Positions 8,125-17,663 of a stretch of DNA of 64,000 nt are shown piece by piece. A program made the translations under genes and the position numbers. The stretch is from contig NZ_JBKEIT010000015.1 in the NCBI RefSeq assembly GCF_046365375.1, positions 62,001 through 126,000 of the forward strand, in the 5' to 3' direction. Origin of the DNA: Butyricimonas muris (GTDB lineage Bacteria; Bacteroidota; Bacteroidia; Bacteroidales; Marinifilaceae). The notes under the pieces were generated by a model. The model was not told the DNA's origin, did no database searches, and saw only the letters and a list, made by a program, of their open reading frames with translations. Position 1 is the stretch's first letter. Each line of letters starts with the position of its first letter.

Positions 8125-8709
8125 ATGAGAACTTATAGATGCGAAGACGTCACTTTAACAGATAAAGGCATAGACAGCAAAGGATGGTTGTGTAACCCAC
8201 AAGAAAAAGGGAGAAAACCGGCAATCATAGTTTTAGGACCCAAAAATACGTCAAATACCCCGGTATCATTACAATATGCCACTAGACTGGCAAATTACGG
8301 TTACGTTGTATTGGGGTTGGAAGAAACTCAAAACGTGAGAGCCGCTATTGATTACTTGAGTTTAAAGGACGAGGTTGATCCGGATAAATTATACGCTATC
8401 GGTATTTGTAACGGTACCAACGAGGTGTTGGCAGGTACGGAAGCGGATAAACGATTAAAAGCGATAGCCCTCGTGTCCGGTTGTTACAAGCGGAAAGAGG
8501 CTTCCAAAGTAAAAATACCTACCATTGTTATTCATGGCGGTGAAAACGAGAAAGAATATCAAGCGGCTCAACGCGTGTATGACACGATTCGAGCGGAAGA
8601 GAAGCTAGCGATTTGGGAAGGTTCTGTGACTCATGCCCAATATTTTGATGATCCGCTCGTGCTGGACAAAACTGTCCGTAATGTATTCCGTTGGTTTAAA
8701 ACACATTGA
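8125..8709 (+). CDS. Alpha/beta hydrolase, dienelactone-hydrolase-like
   Basis: 194 residues. The nucleophile elbow is GICNG, with Cys95 as the likely nucleophile (dienelactone hydrolases use GxCxG; most relatives use Ser), and His170 (in THAQYFDD) fits the catalytic His; the acid residue is not certain. The region IPTIVIHGGEN precedes the expected acid position. No signal peptide, so cytoplasmic. Substrate unknown. It has no operon partner: a terminator precedes it and the next gene is convergent. An ATG at 8114 is out of frame. Confidence 0.75.
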   Translation: MRTYRCEDVTLTDKGIDSKGWLCNPQEKGRKPAIIVLGPKNTSNTPVSLQYATRLANYGYVVLGLEETQNVRAAIDYLSLKDEVDPDKLYAIGICNGTNEVLAGTEADKRLKAIALVSGCYKRKEASKVKIPTIVIHGGENEKEYQAAQRVYDTIRAEEKLAIWEGSVTHAQYFDDPLVLDKTVRNVFRWFKTH

Positions 8710-8727
8710 CAACCACACTATATATTT

Positions 8728-8753
8728 CGAGGGGCTGCAATTGCGGCGCCTCG
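8728..8753. terminator. Hairpin between the convergent hydrolase and thiD
   Basis: Arms 8728-8738 and 8743-8753 pair over 11 bp with one mismatch and a 4-base loop, filling most of the 47-base gap. Probably serves both strands. Confidence 0.6.
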
Positions 8754-8756
8754 ATT

Positions 8757-9566
8757 TCATTCCCACCACTTGTAAAAATGATGAACAGCCCCGTGTCCAT
8801 GCCCGATCCGGTAATTCGCGGCAGCTTCTATTGCCCCATGCAAGTAATTAATAGCAGCTTGCACGGCCTCTTCCATGGAGTAATCGTGAGCGAGATACGC
8901 GGCAACGGCGGATGATAGTGAACATCCCGTACCATGCGTGTTCACCGTATTGATTTTTTTCATGGTGTAACGGTATTCCCGATCGTTCTTGTAATCAACC
9001 AGCACATCGGTTATTTCTTCGCATTCCAGATGTCCTGCTTTCAAGAGAATATTGCTGGCTCCGATATTCTTCATTTTAGGGATGGAAGCGTACAGGTCTT
9101 CCTGCGTGTTAATCTTCATTCCGGACAGTATTTCAATCTCGAACGTGTTCGGGGTAATCACGGAGGCAAGCGGGAAAAGTTCCTGTTGAAGCACTGCAAT
9201 GGCCTCCCGTTGCACGAGAAGATCGCCGGAAGTGGCTACCATAACCGGATCGACCACGATATGTTTTACAGGATAATCCTGCAATACTTTTACTATCGCG
9301 CGAATGACATCAACAGAATGTAACATACCGATTTTCACTGCATCAGCACCGATATCATCCAGACAAGCCCGTATCTGTGCTTCAATAACATGAACGGGGA
9401 GAGGCTCTATCGCTTTCACTCCCACGGTATTTTGAGCGGTTACGGCAGTTATGGCAGTCATGGCAAAACAACCACAAGCGGAGATCGCTTTCAAGTCGGC
9501 TTGAATTCCGGCTCCGCCACCGCTATCCGAACCGGCTATGGATAAAACTCTTTTATAAGTCTTCAT
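8757..9566 (-). CDS. thiD: Hydroxymethylpyrimidine/phosphomethylpyrimidine kinase
   Basis: 269 residues, full length for ThiD, a ribokinase-fold enzyme that phosphorylates HMP and HMP-P on the thiamine route. The N-terminal substrate loop SIAGSDSGGGAGIQAD and the C-terminal anion hole NTHGTGCSLSSA are both intact, with the Cys of GTGC in place. It starts 14 bases after the stop of the methyltransferase gene on the same strand, so the two are likely co-transcribed, although no functional link is obvious. Confidence 0.95.
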   Translation of the reverse strand: MKTYKRVLSIAGSDSGGGAGIQADLKAISACGCFAMTAITAVTAQNTVGVKAIEPLPVHVIEAQIRACLDDIGADAVKIGMLHSVDVIRAIVKVLQDYPVKHIVVDPVMVATSGDLLVQREAIAVLQQELFPLASVITPNTFEIEILSGMKINTQEDLYASIPKMKNIGASNILLKAGHLECEEITDVLVDYKNDREYRYTMKKINTVNTHGTGCSLSSAVAAYLAHDYSMEEAVQAAINYLHGAIEAAANYRIGHGHGAVHHFYKWWE

Positions 9567-9580
9567 CGTAATTTGAATAA

Positions 9581-10288
9581 TTAGAATGGTCTGGCGTACA
9601 GGATAAAGATAGCCGGACGTTTGTTGATGTCCGGTTTAACATGTTTCCAGTCCTTGATTTGCATTGTTTTTATATACTCGTTTTCTGTCGTGATATCACA
9701 AGCTACCGTGAGGCGTGTCACGGGAGAGAGAGAAGACACGATATCCTCGAATAGTTGCAGGTTGCGATAGGGTGTTTCAATAAATATCTGGGTACGGTTT
9801 TCTGCCGCGGATTGCTTCTCGTAAGTTTTCAGACTTTTTACTCGTTCCGAACGATTGACGGGAAGATAGCCGTTGAAAGAAAAATTCTGACCGTTACACC
9901 CGGAAGCAATAAGCGCGAGCAGGATGGAGGAGGGACCGACAAGCGGCACCACTTGGTAGTTGTGGCGATGTGCCAGCGCTACCAGTTCTGCCCCCGGATC
10001 AGCGATACCGGGACATCCGGCCTCTGATATAATACCCACGTCGTTGTCTTTCAAATAAGGTATATACGCCTCAATATCCTTGATGTCCGAATGTTCGTTC
10101 AAATCCAGAAAAGTCAGTTCATCGATGTGAATTGTTTTGTCTATTTTTTTCAAGTATCGACGGGTGTTTTTGACATTTTCCGTGGCAAAAATCCGGATAC
10201 TTTTGATCGTGTCGATCACATCACGGGGAATAACCCCCTCGACTGTTGTTTCCCCTAGCAAATTAGGAAGCAAATATAATTTTCCCAT
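9581..10288 (-). CDS. SAM-dependent methyltransferase, RsmI / tetrapyrrole-methylase family
   Basis: 235 residues. The N-terminal LYLLPNLLGE is where RsmI has its first SAM-binding strand; SEAGCPGIADPGAELV corresponds to the family's SDAGTP-x-SDPG motif, and VGPSSILLALIASG is the second conserved block. E. coli RsmI (2'-O-methylation of C1402 in 16S rRNA) is ~50 residues longer at the C-terminus, so this is a shorter paralogue or a lineage form and its target is uncertain. First gene of a pair with thiD; divergent from the PhnP-like gene across 74 bases. Confidence 0.85.
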   Translation of the reverse strand: MGKLYLLPNLLGETTVEGVIPRDVIDTIKSIRIFATENVKNTRRYLKKIDKTIHIDELTFLDLNEHSDIKDIEAYIPYLKDNDVGIISEAGCPGIADPGAELVALAHRHNYQVVPLVGPSSILLALIASGCNGQNFSFNGYLPVNRSERVKSLKTYEKQSAAENRTQIFIETPYRNLQLFEDIVSSLSPVTRLTVACDITTENEYIKTMQIKDWKHVKPDINKRPAIFILYARPF

Positions 10289-10362
10289 AAATAAAATGTT
10301 TGCGGCAAATATACGGGATTATTCCGAATCTTATTAATTTCGCGATAAATAGTTGTGAACGG

Positions 10363-11124
10363 ATGAAAGTTACGATACTAGGAAGTGGAACTTCGCAGGG
10401 CGTGCCTGTTATCGCTTGCGAATGTGATGTTTGTCGCTCGACCGACGAACACGATAAACGATTGCGGAGTTCCGTAATGATTGATATAGAGGACAAGAAA
10501 TTAATCATTGATGCCGGACCCGATTTCCGGACCCAAATGCTGCAAGCGCAAGTGAAGGACGTGAGGGCATTACTGCTGACACATGAACACAAGGATCATA
10601 TCGGGGGATTGGATGATATACGGGCATTTAACTGGGTGAAACAAGGTGGGGTTGACGTCTATTGTAATTATTTGACCATGAAAGCTGTTCGTAAAGATTA
10701 CGATTACGCTTTCGCTAAATTCAAGTACCCGGGAGTCCCGGAAATGAATATACACGTGGTGGACGAGGAACCTTTTCTGATTGACGATATCGAGGTTATT
10801 CCGATCACGGTCATGCATTACAAACTGCCGGTCACGGCGTTTCGTATCGCTAACTTCGCGTATGTTACCGATGCCAATTATATCCCGGAGGAAAGTATGA
10901 AGAAACTGGAAGGGGTAGAATATCTTGTAATCAACGCCCTGCGGAAAGAGCCGCATCTATCGCATTTTACCTTGGGACAAGCTTTGGAGGTGGTGAAACG
11001 ACTGAACGTGAAGCAGGCATACATCACGCATATCGGACATCAAATGGGGTTACACGGTGACGTTTCGGGTGAATTACCGGATAACGTGAAGCTGGCACAC
11101 GATATGTTAGTTTTTGAATTGTGA
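10363..11124 (+). CDS. Metallo-beta-lactamase-fold phosphodiesterase, PhnP-like
   Basis: 253 residues from the ATG at 10363; a longer frame from 10300 adds 21 residues that do not fit the family, which starts with MKVTILGSGTSQGVP. THEHKDHIGG supplies the HxHxDH di-metal motif, and the Cys cluster ACECDVC near the N-terminus matches the structural zinc site of PhnP. PhnP hydrolyses cyclic phosphodiesters such as 5-phosphoribosyl 1,2-cyclic phosphate; no other phn gene is nearby, so a general cyclic phosphodiesterase role is as likely. Confidence 0.88.
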   Translation: MKVTILGSGTSQGVPVIACECDVCRSTDEHDKRLRSSVMIDIEDKKLIIDAGPDFRTQMLQAQVKDVRALLLTHEHKDHIGGLDDIRAFNWVKQGGVDVYCNYLTMKAVRKDYDYAFAKFKYPGVPEMNIHVVDEEPFLIDDIEVIPITVMHYKLPVTAFRIANFAYVTDANYIPEESMKKLEGVEYLVINALRKEPHLSHFTLGQALEVVKRLNVKQAYITHIGHQMGLHGDVSGELPDNVKLAHDMLVFEL

Positions 11125-11165
11125 ATATTGCGGGGAAAAAATTTCCTTTAATTCATCGTTTTTAT

Positions 11166-11173
11166 TACATTTG
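11166..11173 (+). promoter_or_regulatory. gyrA -7 promoter box
   Basis: TACATTTG matches TAnnTTTG, 46 bases before the gyrA start. A TTTC (11142-11145) 20 bases upstream is one mismatch from the -33 TTTG. Confidence 0.55.
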
Positions 11174-11219
11174 TGGGATTTTGGGAATAATGAATTAAAA
11201 GAGTAATTTAATATTATAA

Positions 11220-13736
11220 ATGGAAAACGTCGGAGAAAAAATTATTAAGATCAACATCGAGGAGGAGATGAAATCTTCGTACATTGACTATTCAATGTCG
11301 GTGATCGTGTCGCGTGCATTGCCTGATGTTAGGGACGGTTTGAAACCGGTACAAAGAAGGGTATTGTTTGGAATGAGCGAATTAGGTGTAACATCCGGTA
11401 AGCCATTCAAAAAGTCAGCGAGAATCGTGGGAGAGGTACTCGGAAAGTATCATCCTCACGGGGATAGCTCGGTGTACATGGCAATGGTGCGTATGGCTCA
11501 AAGATGGTCTTTGCGTTACCCGTTAGTAGACGGGCAAGGTAACTTCGGGTCAGTGGACGGGGATAGCCCTGCTGCCATGCGTTACACGGAGGCTCGCTTA
11601 ATGAAGATTTCTGAAGATATTCTGGCTGATTTGGATAAGGATACGGTAAACATGATACCGAACTTTGACGAATCGTTGAAAGAACCGAGTGTTATGCCGA
11701 CCAAGATACCTTTATTATTAGTGAACGGAGCTTCCGGTATCGCGGTGGGTATGGCAACGAATATGGCACCTCATAACGTAGGTGACACGGTGGACGCTAT
11801 TTGTGCTTATATAGATGATAACGATATCGAAATTGATGACCTGATACGGATAATCAAAGCCCCGGATTTCCCCACGGGAGGAACGATTTACGGGTACAGC
11901 GGGGTACGGGAGTCCTACCACACGGGAAGAGGACGTATTATCGTGCGTTCCAAAACATCTATTGAAACGACTCCCCACGGACGGGAAAAAATCATTGTGC
12001 ATGAAATCCCTTACATGGTGAATAAAGCCGAATTGATTTCCCGTATTGCCGATTTGGTAAATGAAAAGAAGATTGACGGTATTTCGAATATCAACGACGA
12101 ATCTGACCGGAGTGGTATGCGTATCGTGATTGACTTGAAAAAAGACGCAATAGCCAACGTGGTATTGAATACCTTGTTAAAACATACAGCTCTTCAAACT
12201 TCTTTTGGGGTAAATAATATTGCTTTGGTTGGAGGACGACCCCGACTATTAAACTTGAAAGATTTGATACGTTTGTTCGTGGAGCATCGCCATGAAGTGG
12301 TAATTCGCCGTACGCAATTTGAATTGAAACAAGCGGAAGACCGGGCTCATATTCTGGAAGGATTAATTATAGCCAGTGACCATATAGATGAAGTTATCCG
12401 TATTATTCGCGCATCCAAAACGCCGGATGAGGCGAGAAATACTTTAATGGAAACTTTCTCTTTAACGGAAATTCAGGCACGGGCCATAGTGGAAATGAGA
12501 TTGCGCCAATTAACAGGGCTTGAACAGGACAAACTGAGAGCGGAATACAATGATCTACTCAAGTTAATCGAGCACTTGAAGGAAATTTTGGCTAGCGTGG
12601 AACTGAGAATGCAAATCATTAAAGATGAACTTTTACAAGTAAAGGCTCAGTATAATGACGAGCGTAGAACCGATATCGTGTACGCATCCGAGGAGTTTAA
12701 CCCGGAAGATTTCTATGCAGATGAAGCAGTGGTTATCACGATTTCTCACATGGGATATATCAAGCGTACCCCGCTTTCCGAGTACAAGGTACAAAATAGA
12801 GGAGGGGTAGGGTCCAAAGGTTCTGCGACTCGTGACGAGGATTTCCTCGAACACATGATTATGGCGACAATGCATAATACCATGTTGTTCTTTACCGAAA
12901 AAGGAAAGTGTTTCTGGCTGAAAGTTTGGGAAATCCCGGAAGGCTCGAAACAATCGAAAGGTCGGGCAATACAGAATCTGTTGAATATAGAGCCGGACGA
13001 TAAAGTAAAAGCATATATCAACACGCTGGATTTAAAAGAAAACGACTATATTAATAGCAATTACATCGTGTTATGTTCCAAGCGGGGTATTGTCAAGAAA
13101 ACCACGCTGGAAGCCTATTCTCGTCCGAGAGCAAACGGTGTGAACGCGATCACGATTAAAGACGGGGATCAACTATTAGATGCCAAGTTGACTAACGGTG
13201 AAAATGATATCATGATAGCCGTGAAATCTGGTAAAGCGATTCGTTTCCCGGAAGCAAAAGTGCGTCCCATGGGTAGAACGGCATCCGGGGTAAGAGGTAT
13301 CACTCTGGATAGTGAAAAAGATGAAGTGATTGGCATGATTTGTGTTGAACCTGACAAAGCAGACGTGTTGGTTGTTTCAGAAAACGGATATGGAAAACGC
13401 TCTAGCATAGAAGACTATCGAATCACGAATCGAGGTGGCAAGGGTGTGAAAACCATTAACATGACAGATAAAACGGGAGAATTAATCGCACTATTGGATG
13501 TTACGGATGAAGATAACTTGATGATCATTAATAAATCCGGCTTGACTATCCGACTTGACGTGAGTACGCTGCGAGTTATGGGACGTAACACTCAAGGAGT
13601 GAGATTGATTAATTTGCGGAACGATGACGCTATAGCCGCTGTCGCTAAGGTTTCAGCTTCAAAAGAAGAAGAGGGACAGGAAGAAGGGCAGGAGAGTACG
13701 AATGTAGAGGAAGCCGGAGAAAACAATGAGGAATAA
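11220..13736 (+). CDS. gyrA: DNA gyrase subunit A
   Basis: 838 residues, normal length. The breakage-reunion domain has the catalytic Tyr122 (AAMRYTEA) with E. coli-like numbering. The quinolone region reads HPHGDSSVYMAMVRMA: Ser83 is the wild-type residue, while position 87, Asp in E. coli, is Met. The C-terminal beta-pinwheel contains a gyrase-box-like QNRGGVG and a later NRGGKG, which argue for GyrA over ParC, and the protein ends in an acidic tail. With GyrB (not here) it introduces negative supercoils. The secreted TPR gene follows at once and may be co-transcribed. Confidence 0.96.
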   Translation: MENVGEKIIKINIEEEMKSSYIDYSMSVIVSRALPDVRDGLKPVQRRVLFGMSELGVTSGKPFKKSARIVGEVLGKYHPHGDSSVYMAMVRMAQRWSLRYPLVDGQGNFGSVDGDSPAAMRYTEARLMKISEDILADLDKDTVNMIPNFDESLKEPSVMPTKIPLLLVNGASGIAVGMATNMAPHNVGDTVDAICAYIDDNDIEIDDLIRIIKAPDFPTGGTIYGYSGVRESYHTGRGRIIVRSKTSIETTPHGREKIIVHEIPYMVNKAELISRIADLVNEKKIDGISNINDESDRSGMRIVIDLKKDAIANVVLNTLLKHTALQTSFGVNNIALVGGRPRLLNLKDLIRLFVEHRHEVVIRRTQFELKQAEDRAHILEGLIIASDHIDEVIRIIRASKTPDEARNTLMETFSLTEIQARAIVEMRLRQLTGLEQDKLRAEYNDLLKLIEHLKEILASVELRMQIIKDELLQVKAQYNDERRTDIVYASEEFNPEDFYADEAVVITISHMGYIKRTPLSEYKVQNRGGVGSKGSATRDEDFLEHMIMATMHNTMLFFTEKGKCFWLKVWEIPEGSKQSKGRAIQNLLNIEPDDKVKAYINTLDLKENDYINSNYIVLCSKRGIVKKTTLEAYSRPRANGVNAITIKDGDQLLDAKLTNGENDIMIAVKSGKAIRFPEAKVRPMGRTASGVRGITLDSEKDEVIGMICVEPDKADVLVVSENGYGKRSSIEDYRITNRGGKGVKTINMTDKTGELIALLDVTDEDNLMIINKSGLTIRLDVSTLRVMGRNTQGVRLINLRNDDAIAAVAKVSASKEEEGQEEGQESTNVEEAGENNEE

Positions 13737-13779
13737 TTATTTACAAATAATATCTAATTGGAACACAAATTTTAAACGT

Positions 13780-15024
13780 ATGAGAAAACTAACTTTTATC
13801 ATTGCCCTTCTGCTTTGCGTGAATGTGTCTTTCGCGCAAATGGGAAAAGTGACATCTGCTGTTAGCTTTTACACGCAGGGAAAGCTAGATAAAGCAAAAG
13901 AGCTAATCGATGAAGCTATCGGACATGAGAAATGTGTAAACAACCCGAAAGCACACTTCGTGAGAGGACAGATCTATCAAGGTATCTTCGAGAGCCAAGA
14001 TGAAAACTACAAGAAATTATCTAAAGACCCGCTTCCGATTGTTTGGGAATCTTTCCAAAAGGTAATACAATTGGATGATAAGAAGAAATTTGAAAAAGAC
14101 TTGAAGGCTCAATTTGCCAATCTTGTTGTTGACTTCACTAATCAAGGTATCATATGTTATAACGAAGGTACCAAAGTGGAAGAAGCACAAGGAGCTGAAG
14201 CGGCTAAAAGTTATTTCCAAGCAGCCTTCGATAATTTCAAAAAGACTTTGGAGCTCAATGTTTCTCCTTATGGAACACAGAAAGTGGATACTGCCGTGAT
14301 CTATAACGCGGGTGTTGCCGCTCATAAAGCCGGTAATGTGGATGAAGCTATCGAGTATTACAAAAAGTCTATGGAATTGGGTTACGAGGCAAACAGAATT
14401 TATGCCATGTTAGCCAGTATCTATTTAGGCAGAAGCCGCGAAGCCAAAGAAGCCGGGGATTCAATTACCGCTAAAGCAATTCAAGAAGAAGCAGTCAAGT
14501 ATTTGCAAGAGGGGCACAAATTATTCCCGAATGACGAATACATGTTGATAGAGCTTATCAATTATTATCTGATGGGAGATACCCCCGCAAAAGCTGAAGA
14601 ATTTTTGGATGCAGCAATCAGACTGGAGCCGAATAAACCTGATTATTACCGTGCTAAAGGTCAATTATACGAGAAAATAAACCAACCTGATAAAGCAGAA
14701 CAAATGTATATCAAGACGTTGGAATTGAAACCGGATGATTTCTTTGCACAGTATAACTTGGGAAATATCCAGTTGAACCGCGTAATCGAAGCACACAAGG
14801 TTGTTATGGATATCGTTGATGTTAAGGAATATAACGCAGAACTTGCCAAGATTATGGATCAATACGAGGCTGTGGTTCCTTATTTTGAAAGAGCTTTAGA
14901 ATTACAACCGAACGACAAAAATACTTTGATTACTTTGAAAGAATTGTATTATCGTTTGCAAGCTAGTAAAAAGCAATATGAAAGCAAGTACAACGATACA
15001 ATGTCTAAGCTTAACAACATGTAA
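13780..15024 (+). CDS. Secreted tetratricopeptide-repeat protein
   Basis: 414 residues from the ATG at 13780, which starts a clear signal peptide (MRKLTFIIALLLCVNVSFAQ). The frame also opens at 13726, overlapping gyrA, but that would bury the signal. The mature part is helical with several TPR-like units, the clearest around VDEAIEYYKKSMELGYEANRI and in the stretches with NKPDYYRAKG and DDFFAQYNLG. Such proteins usually scaffold periplasmic complexes; the partner is unknown. It sits 43 bases after gyrA and before a strong terminator. Confidence 0.85.
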   Translation: MRKLTFIIALLLCVNVSFAQMGKVTSAVSFYTQGKLDKAKELIDEAIGHEKCVNNPKAHFVRGQIYQGIFESQDENYKKLSKDPLPIVWESFQKVIQLDDKKKFEKDLKAQFANLVVDFTNQGIICYNEGTKVEEAQGAEAAKSYFQAAFDNFKKTLELNVSPYGTQKVDTAVIYNAGVAAHKAGNVDEAIEYYKKSMELGYEANRIYAMLASIYLGRSREAKEAGDSITAKAIQEEAVKYLQEGHKLFPNDEYMLIELINYYLMGDTPAKAEEFLDAAIRLEPNKPDYYRAKGQLYEKINQPDKAEQMYIKTLELKPDDFFAQYNLGNIQLNRVIEAHKVVMDIVDVKEYNAELAKIMDQYEAVVPYFERALELQPNDKNTLITLKELYYRLQASKKQYESKYNDTMSKLNNM

Positions 15025-15035
15025 TACAGCTATAT

Positions 15036-15068
15036 AAAAGAAGAGGGAAAACATCCCTTTTCTTTTTT
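15036..15068 (+). terminator. Terminator of gyrA-TPR
   Basis: A 13-bp stem (15036-15048 with 15054-15066, one wobble), 5-base loop and a T-run. Confidence 0.85.
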
Positions 15069-15159
15069 ATACATATCGCTTATCATAATGTCAATTATAA
15101 AACTATTATATAATAATCTTTTTTTCTTATTTGGGTTCTTCATTCTTCAAACTTGTTAT

Positions 15160-15167
15160 TATATTTG
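15160..15167 (+). promoter_or_regulatory. -7 box of the SDR-mltG operon
   Basis: TATATTTG fits TAnnTTTG, 44 bases before the SDR start, after the gyrA-TPR terminator. No good -33 box. Confidence 0.45.
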
Positions 15168-15211
15168 TAAGTTAAAATGAGGAAATTCTAAATACCTAAG
15201 AAACAAGATTC

Positions 15212-16021
15212 ATGCAAAACAAAGTGGTGATTATTACAGGTGCATCTTCCGGTATTGGTAAAGCGTTGGTTTATGAATTTGCCAGATGCGGAGCCAAAAT
15301 TTCCATGGGTGCCAGAAATACAGAGGAATTGAAAAAGATTGAGGATGACCTGAAAGCAAGCGGAACGGAAATTATTTCCGTACAGACGGACGTCACCCGT
15401 GAAACGGATTGTAAAAATCTGATAGAGAAAACTCACGAGCGTTTTGGCAGAATTGATGTCCTTGTGAATAACGCGGGAATTTCCATGCGTGCTCTATTTG
15501 AAGACTTGGAAATAGATGTTATACGTCGTTTAATGGATGTCAATTTTTGGGGAACCGTGTATTGTACGAAATATGCATTACCTTATTTATTACAGACAAA
15601 AGGCAGTTTGGTAGGTATTATCTCCGTGGCAGGCTTCCTCGGTTTACCGGGAAGAACCGGATATTCAGCCAGTAAATTTGCTGTCCGCGGGTTCTTGAAT
15701 ACGTTACGTGTCGAGAACTTGAAAAAAGGTTTGCACGTACTTGTTGCCGCCCCGGGATTTACGGCATCCAATATTCGTAAAACCGCTTTAGTTGCTGACG
15801 GTAGTCAACAAGGTGACAGTCCAAGAGCCGAAAGTAAAATGATGAGTGCTGAACGATGCGCTCAAATCATTGTAAATGGAGTTGTTAAGCGGAAACGTGA
15901 AATTATTATGACATTGGTTGAAGGAAAAATATCCGTGTTTTTGAGTAAATGGTTCCCTAGCTTGCTGGATAAACTTGCTTATGGTCATATGGCAAAGGAG
16001 CCGAACTCTCCGTTCAAATAA
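15212..16021 (+). CDS. Short-chain dehydrogenase/reductase
   Basis: 269 residues, classical SDR. The cofactor motif TGASSGIG is at residues ~9-16, NNAG at ~90, and the catalytic triad is Ser (in ISVAGF), Tyr and Lys (in YSASK). The Arg in the loop after the second strand (GARN) suggests NADPH preference. The last ~40 residues are hydrophobic and basic, which may give membrane association. Substrate unknown. It leads a tight four-gene unit with a barrel protein, an NdpA-like protein and mltG. Confidence 0.92.
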   Translation: MQNKVVIITGASSGIGKALVYEFARCGAKISMGARNTEELKKIEDDLKASGTEIISVQTDVTRETDCKNLIEKTHERFGRIDVLVNNAGISMRALFEDLEIDVIRRLMDVNFWGTVYCTKYALPYLLQTKGSLVGIISVAGFLGLPGRTGYSASKFAVRGFLNTLRVENLKKGLHVLVAAPGFTASNIRKTALVADGSQQGDSPRAESKMMSAERCAQIIVNGVVKRKREIIMTLVEGKISVFLSKWFPSLLDKLAYGHMAKEPNSPFK

Positions 16022-16036
16022 CAAGTTAATTATCTC

Positions 16037-17659
16037 ATGAGGTTTGTTGTTGTTGTAATTATTATTTTTGCCCTATCCCAGAATACACTTTTTGCACAGG
16101 AAAAGACGGACTCTCGGGTTATAACGGTACGTCCATCGTATATTTTACCGGTCAAACATACTCGAGCAGACTCTCTTTATCACACAAAACCTCAGATAAG
16201 ATACGCGTATAAACAATTGAAAAACACTCATATAGGTAATCCTGCGACTCGATACGCTCTGGAGAATCTAAAGAAAGAGCGATTAAAGTACTATGAACTC
16301 AACCGGGCAATTAATACGTTGAGAGATTATGCTGAAAACGAGCATATTAAATATATGCTCGATTACGTGAGGAGTTATTTCAAAACAGTACAGGCAAAGG
16401 AAGAAGCTATCAAAAGAATACAGGAACGCATATCGAAAGATAGTATTGATTTTTACAAACAACATCCGGACTTGGATTCATTACGCTTGTTGGACTCAGC
16501 CCGGTATGATATATTTCTAAACCCGAATTTGGAAGCGCTTGTAGCATTTATGGAACAGGATGAAAACTACCAATGGATGAAAGAGAGAAGTCGTGATTCT
16601 GTTCTGGTTTCCGTGTTGGGTGTATCCAATCGTTCTAAAAATATTTGGTTGAACACGGGACGTACGGAGTATCATCGTTTAATGACAGAAAATTTCCGTG
16701 GGGATACGATTAGCGGTTGGATAAAAACCCTACCTGATGGTAAACAGATGAAGTTCTTTTTGGATGGAGATGTTTATCAAACCAAGAAATTTGCCATATT
16801 GCAAGAACCGCGCGAGGAACCGTTACTCGTGGCATCCGATTCGAGCTATTTTGTTCTCGCCGAGATGAAGATCGGGACACTCGAAAGACGGCATTGGACT
16901 TATTATTCCGATGTCACGTTGTCTTTCGGACAAGGTTTTATTAGTGACAATTGGGCAAGTGGAGGTGAAAGTTCTCTTTCTATTCTCTCTGATTTAAAGT
17001 ATTTTATTAATTATAAAAAGAAAACCACGACATGGGAAAATTCATTCCGTTACCGTTTGGGGGCGCTGAAAAGCGGAAGCGAGGAATTGAGTAAAAATGA
17101 AGATAAATTAGAGATACAATCAAAAGTCGGTGTAAAAGCTTTCAGACATTGGAATTATGCCACGCAGTTTGATCTGAATACTGTTCTGTTTAATTCTTAC
17201 AATGCTTCGGATCGGGAAACCGTGATTGCCAATTTTTTGTCACCTTGTAATTTTACGTTATCTTTGGGTTTGGACTTTAAACCCAAGGATAATATTTCAT
17301 TGTATCTCTCTCCTATTGCCGGACAATGGGTATATGTACGGGATACAAGTAAAGTGGATGTAACCCGGTATGGTATTGAAGCCGGGAAAAGATATAAAAG
17401 TGATGCCGGTGCCAAGATAGAATTGAAGAACAAACATTCTCTCTTCAATTTTCTTGACATAGATAATCACTTGATGTTATTCTCAAGTTATTACGAGCAG
17501 CCGGAAAAACTGACGGTTGACTGGCGTCTGACATTGAAATTCAAGATAAATTATTTCATGCAGACTTCGATATATGCCAACGCGGTGTATAATCAAAACG
17601 ATTCGAAAAAAATACAGTTTAAAGAAACATTGAATTTAGGAGTACATTTTAGATTTTAG
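16037..17659 (+). CDS. Outer-membrane protein, DUF3078-like
   Basis: 540 residues with an N-terminal signal peptide ending FAQ. Residues ~50-280 are helical and polar; from ~290 on there are alternating beta-strands of a barrel, including the block GFISDNWASGGESSLS typical of the DUF3078 family of Bacteroidota, and the protein ends in Phe (LGVHFRF), the usual outer-membrane barrel signal. Function not known. It starts 15 bases after the SDR and 4 bases before the next gene, so it is translated from the same mRNA. Confidence 0.8.
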   Translation: MRFVVVVIIIFALSQNTLFAQEKTDSRVITVRPSYILPVKHTRADSLYHTKPQIRYAYKQLKNTHIGNPATRYALENLKKERLKYYELNRAINTLRDYAENEHIKYMLDYVRSYFKTVQAKEEAIKRIQERISKDSIDFYKQHPDLDSLRLLDSARYDIFLNPNLEALVAFMEQDENYQWMKERSRDSVLVSVLGVSNRSKNIWLNTGRTEYHRLMTENFRGDTISGWIKTLPDGKQMKFFLDGDVYQTKKFAILQEPREEPLLVASDSSYFVLAEMKIGTLERRHWTYYSDVTLSFGQGFISDNWASGGESSLSILSDLKYFINYKKKTTTWENSFRYRLGALKSGSEELSKNEDKLEIQSKVGVKAFRHWNYATQFDLNTVLFNSYNASDRETVIANFLSPCNFTLSLGLDFKPKDNISLYLSPIAGQWVYVRDTSKVDVTRYGIEAGKRYKSDAGAKIELKNKHSLFNFLDIDNHLMLFSSYYEQPEKLTVDWRLTLKFKINYFMQTSIYANAVYNQNDSKKIQFKETLNLGVHFRF

Positions 17660-17663
17660 CATT

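Noticed and set aside
10263..10592. Minus-strand frame of 109 codons opposite the PhnP-like gene
   Set aside because: It is antisense to a well-supported gene and has no recognisable features.
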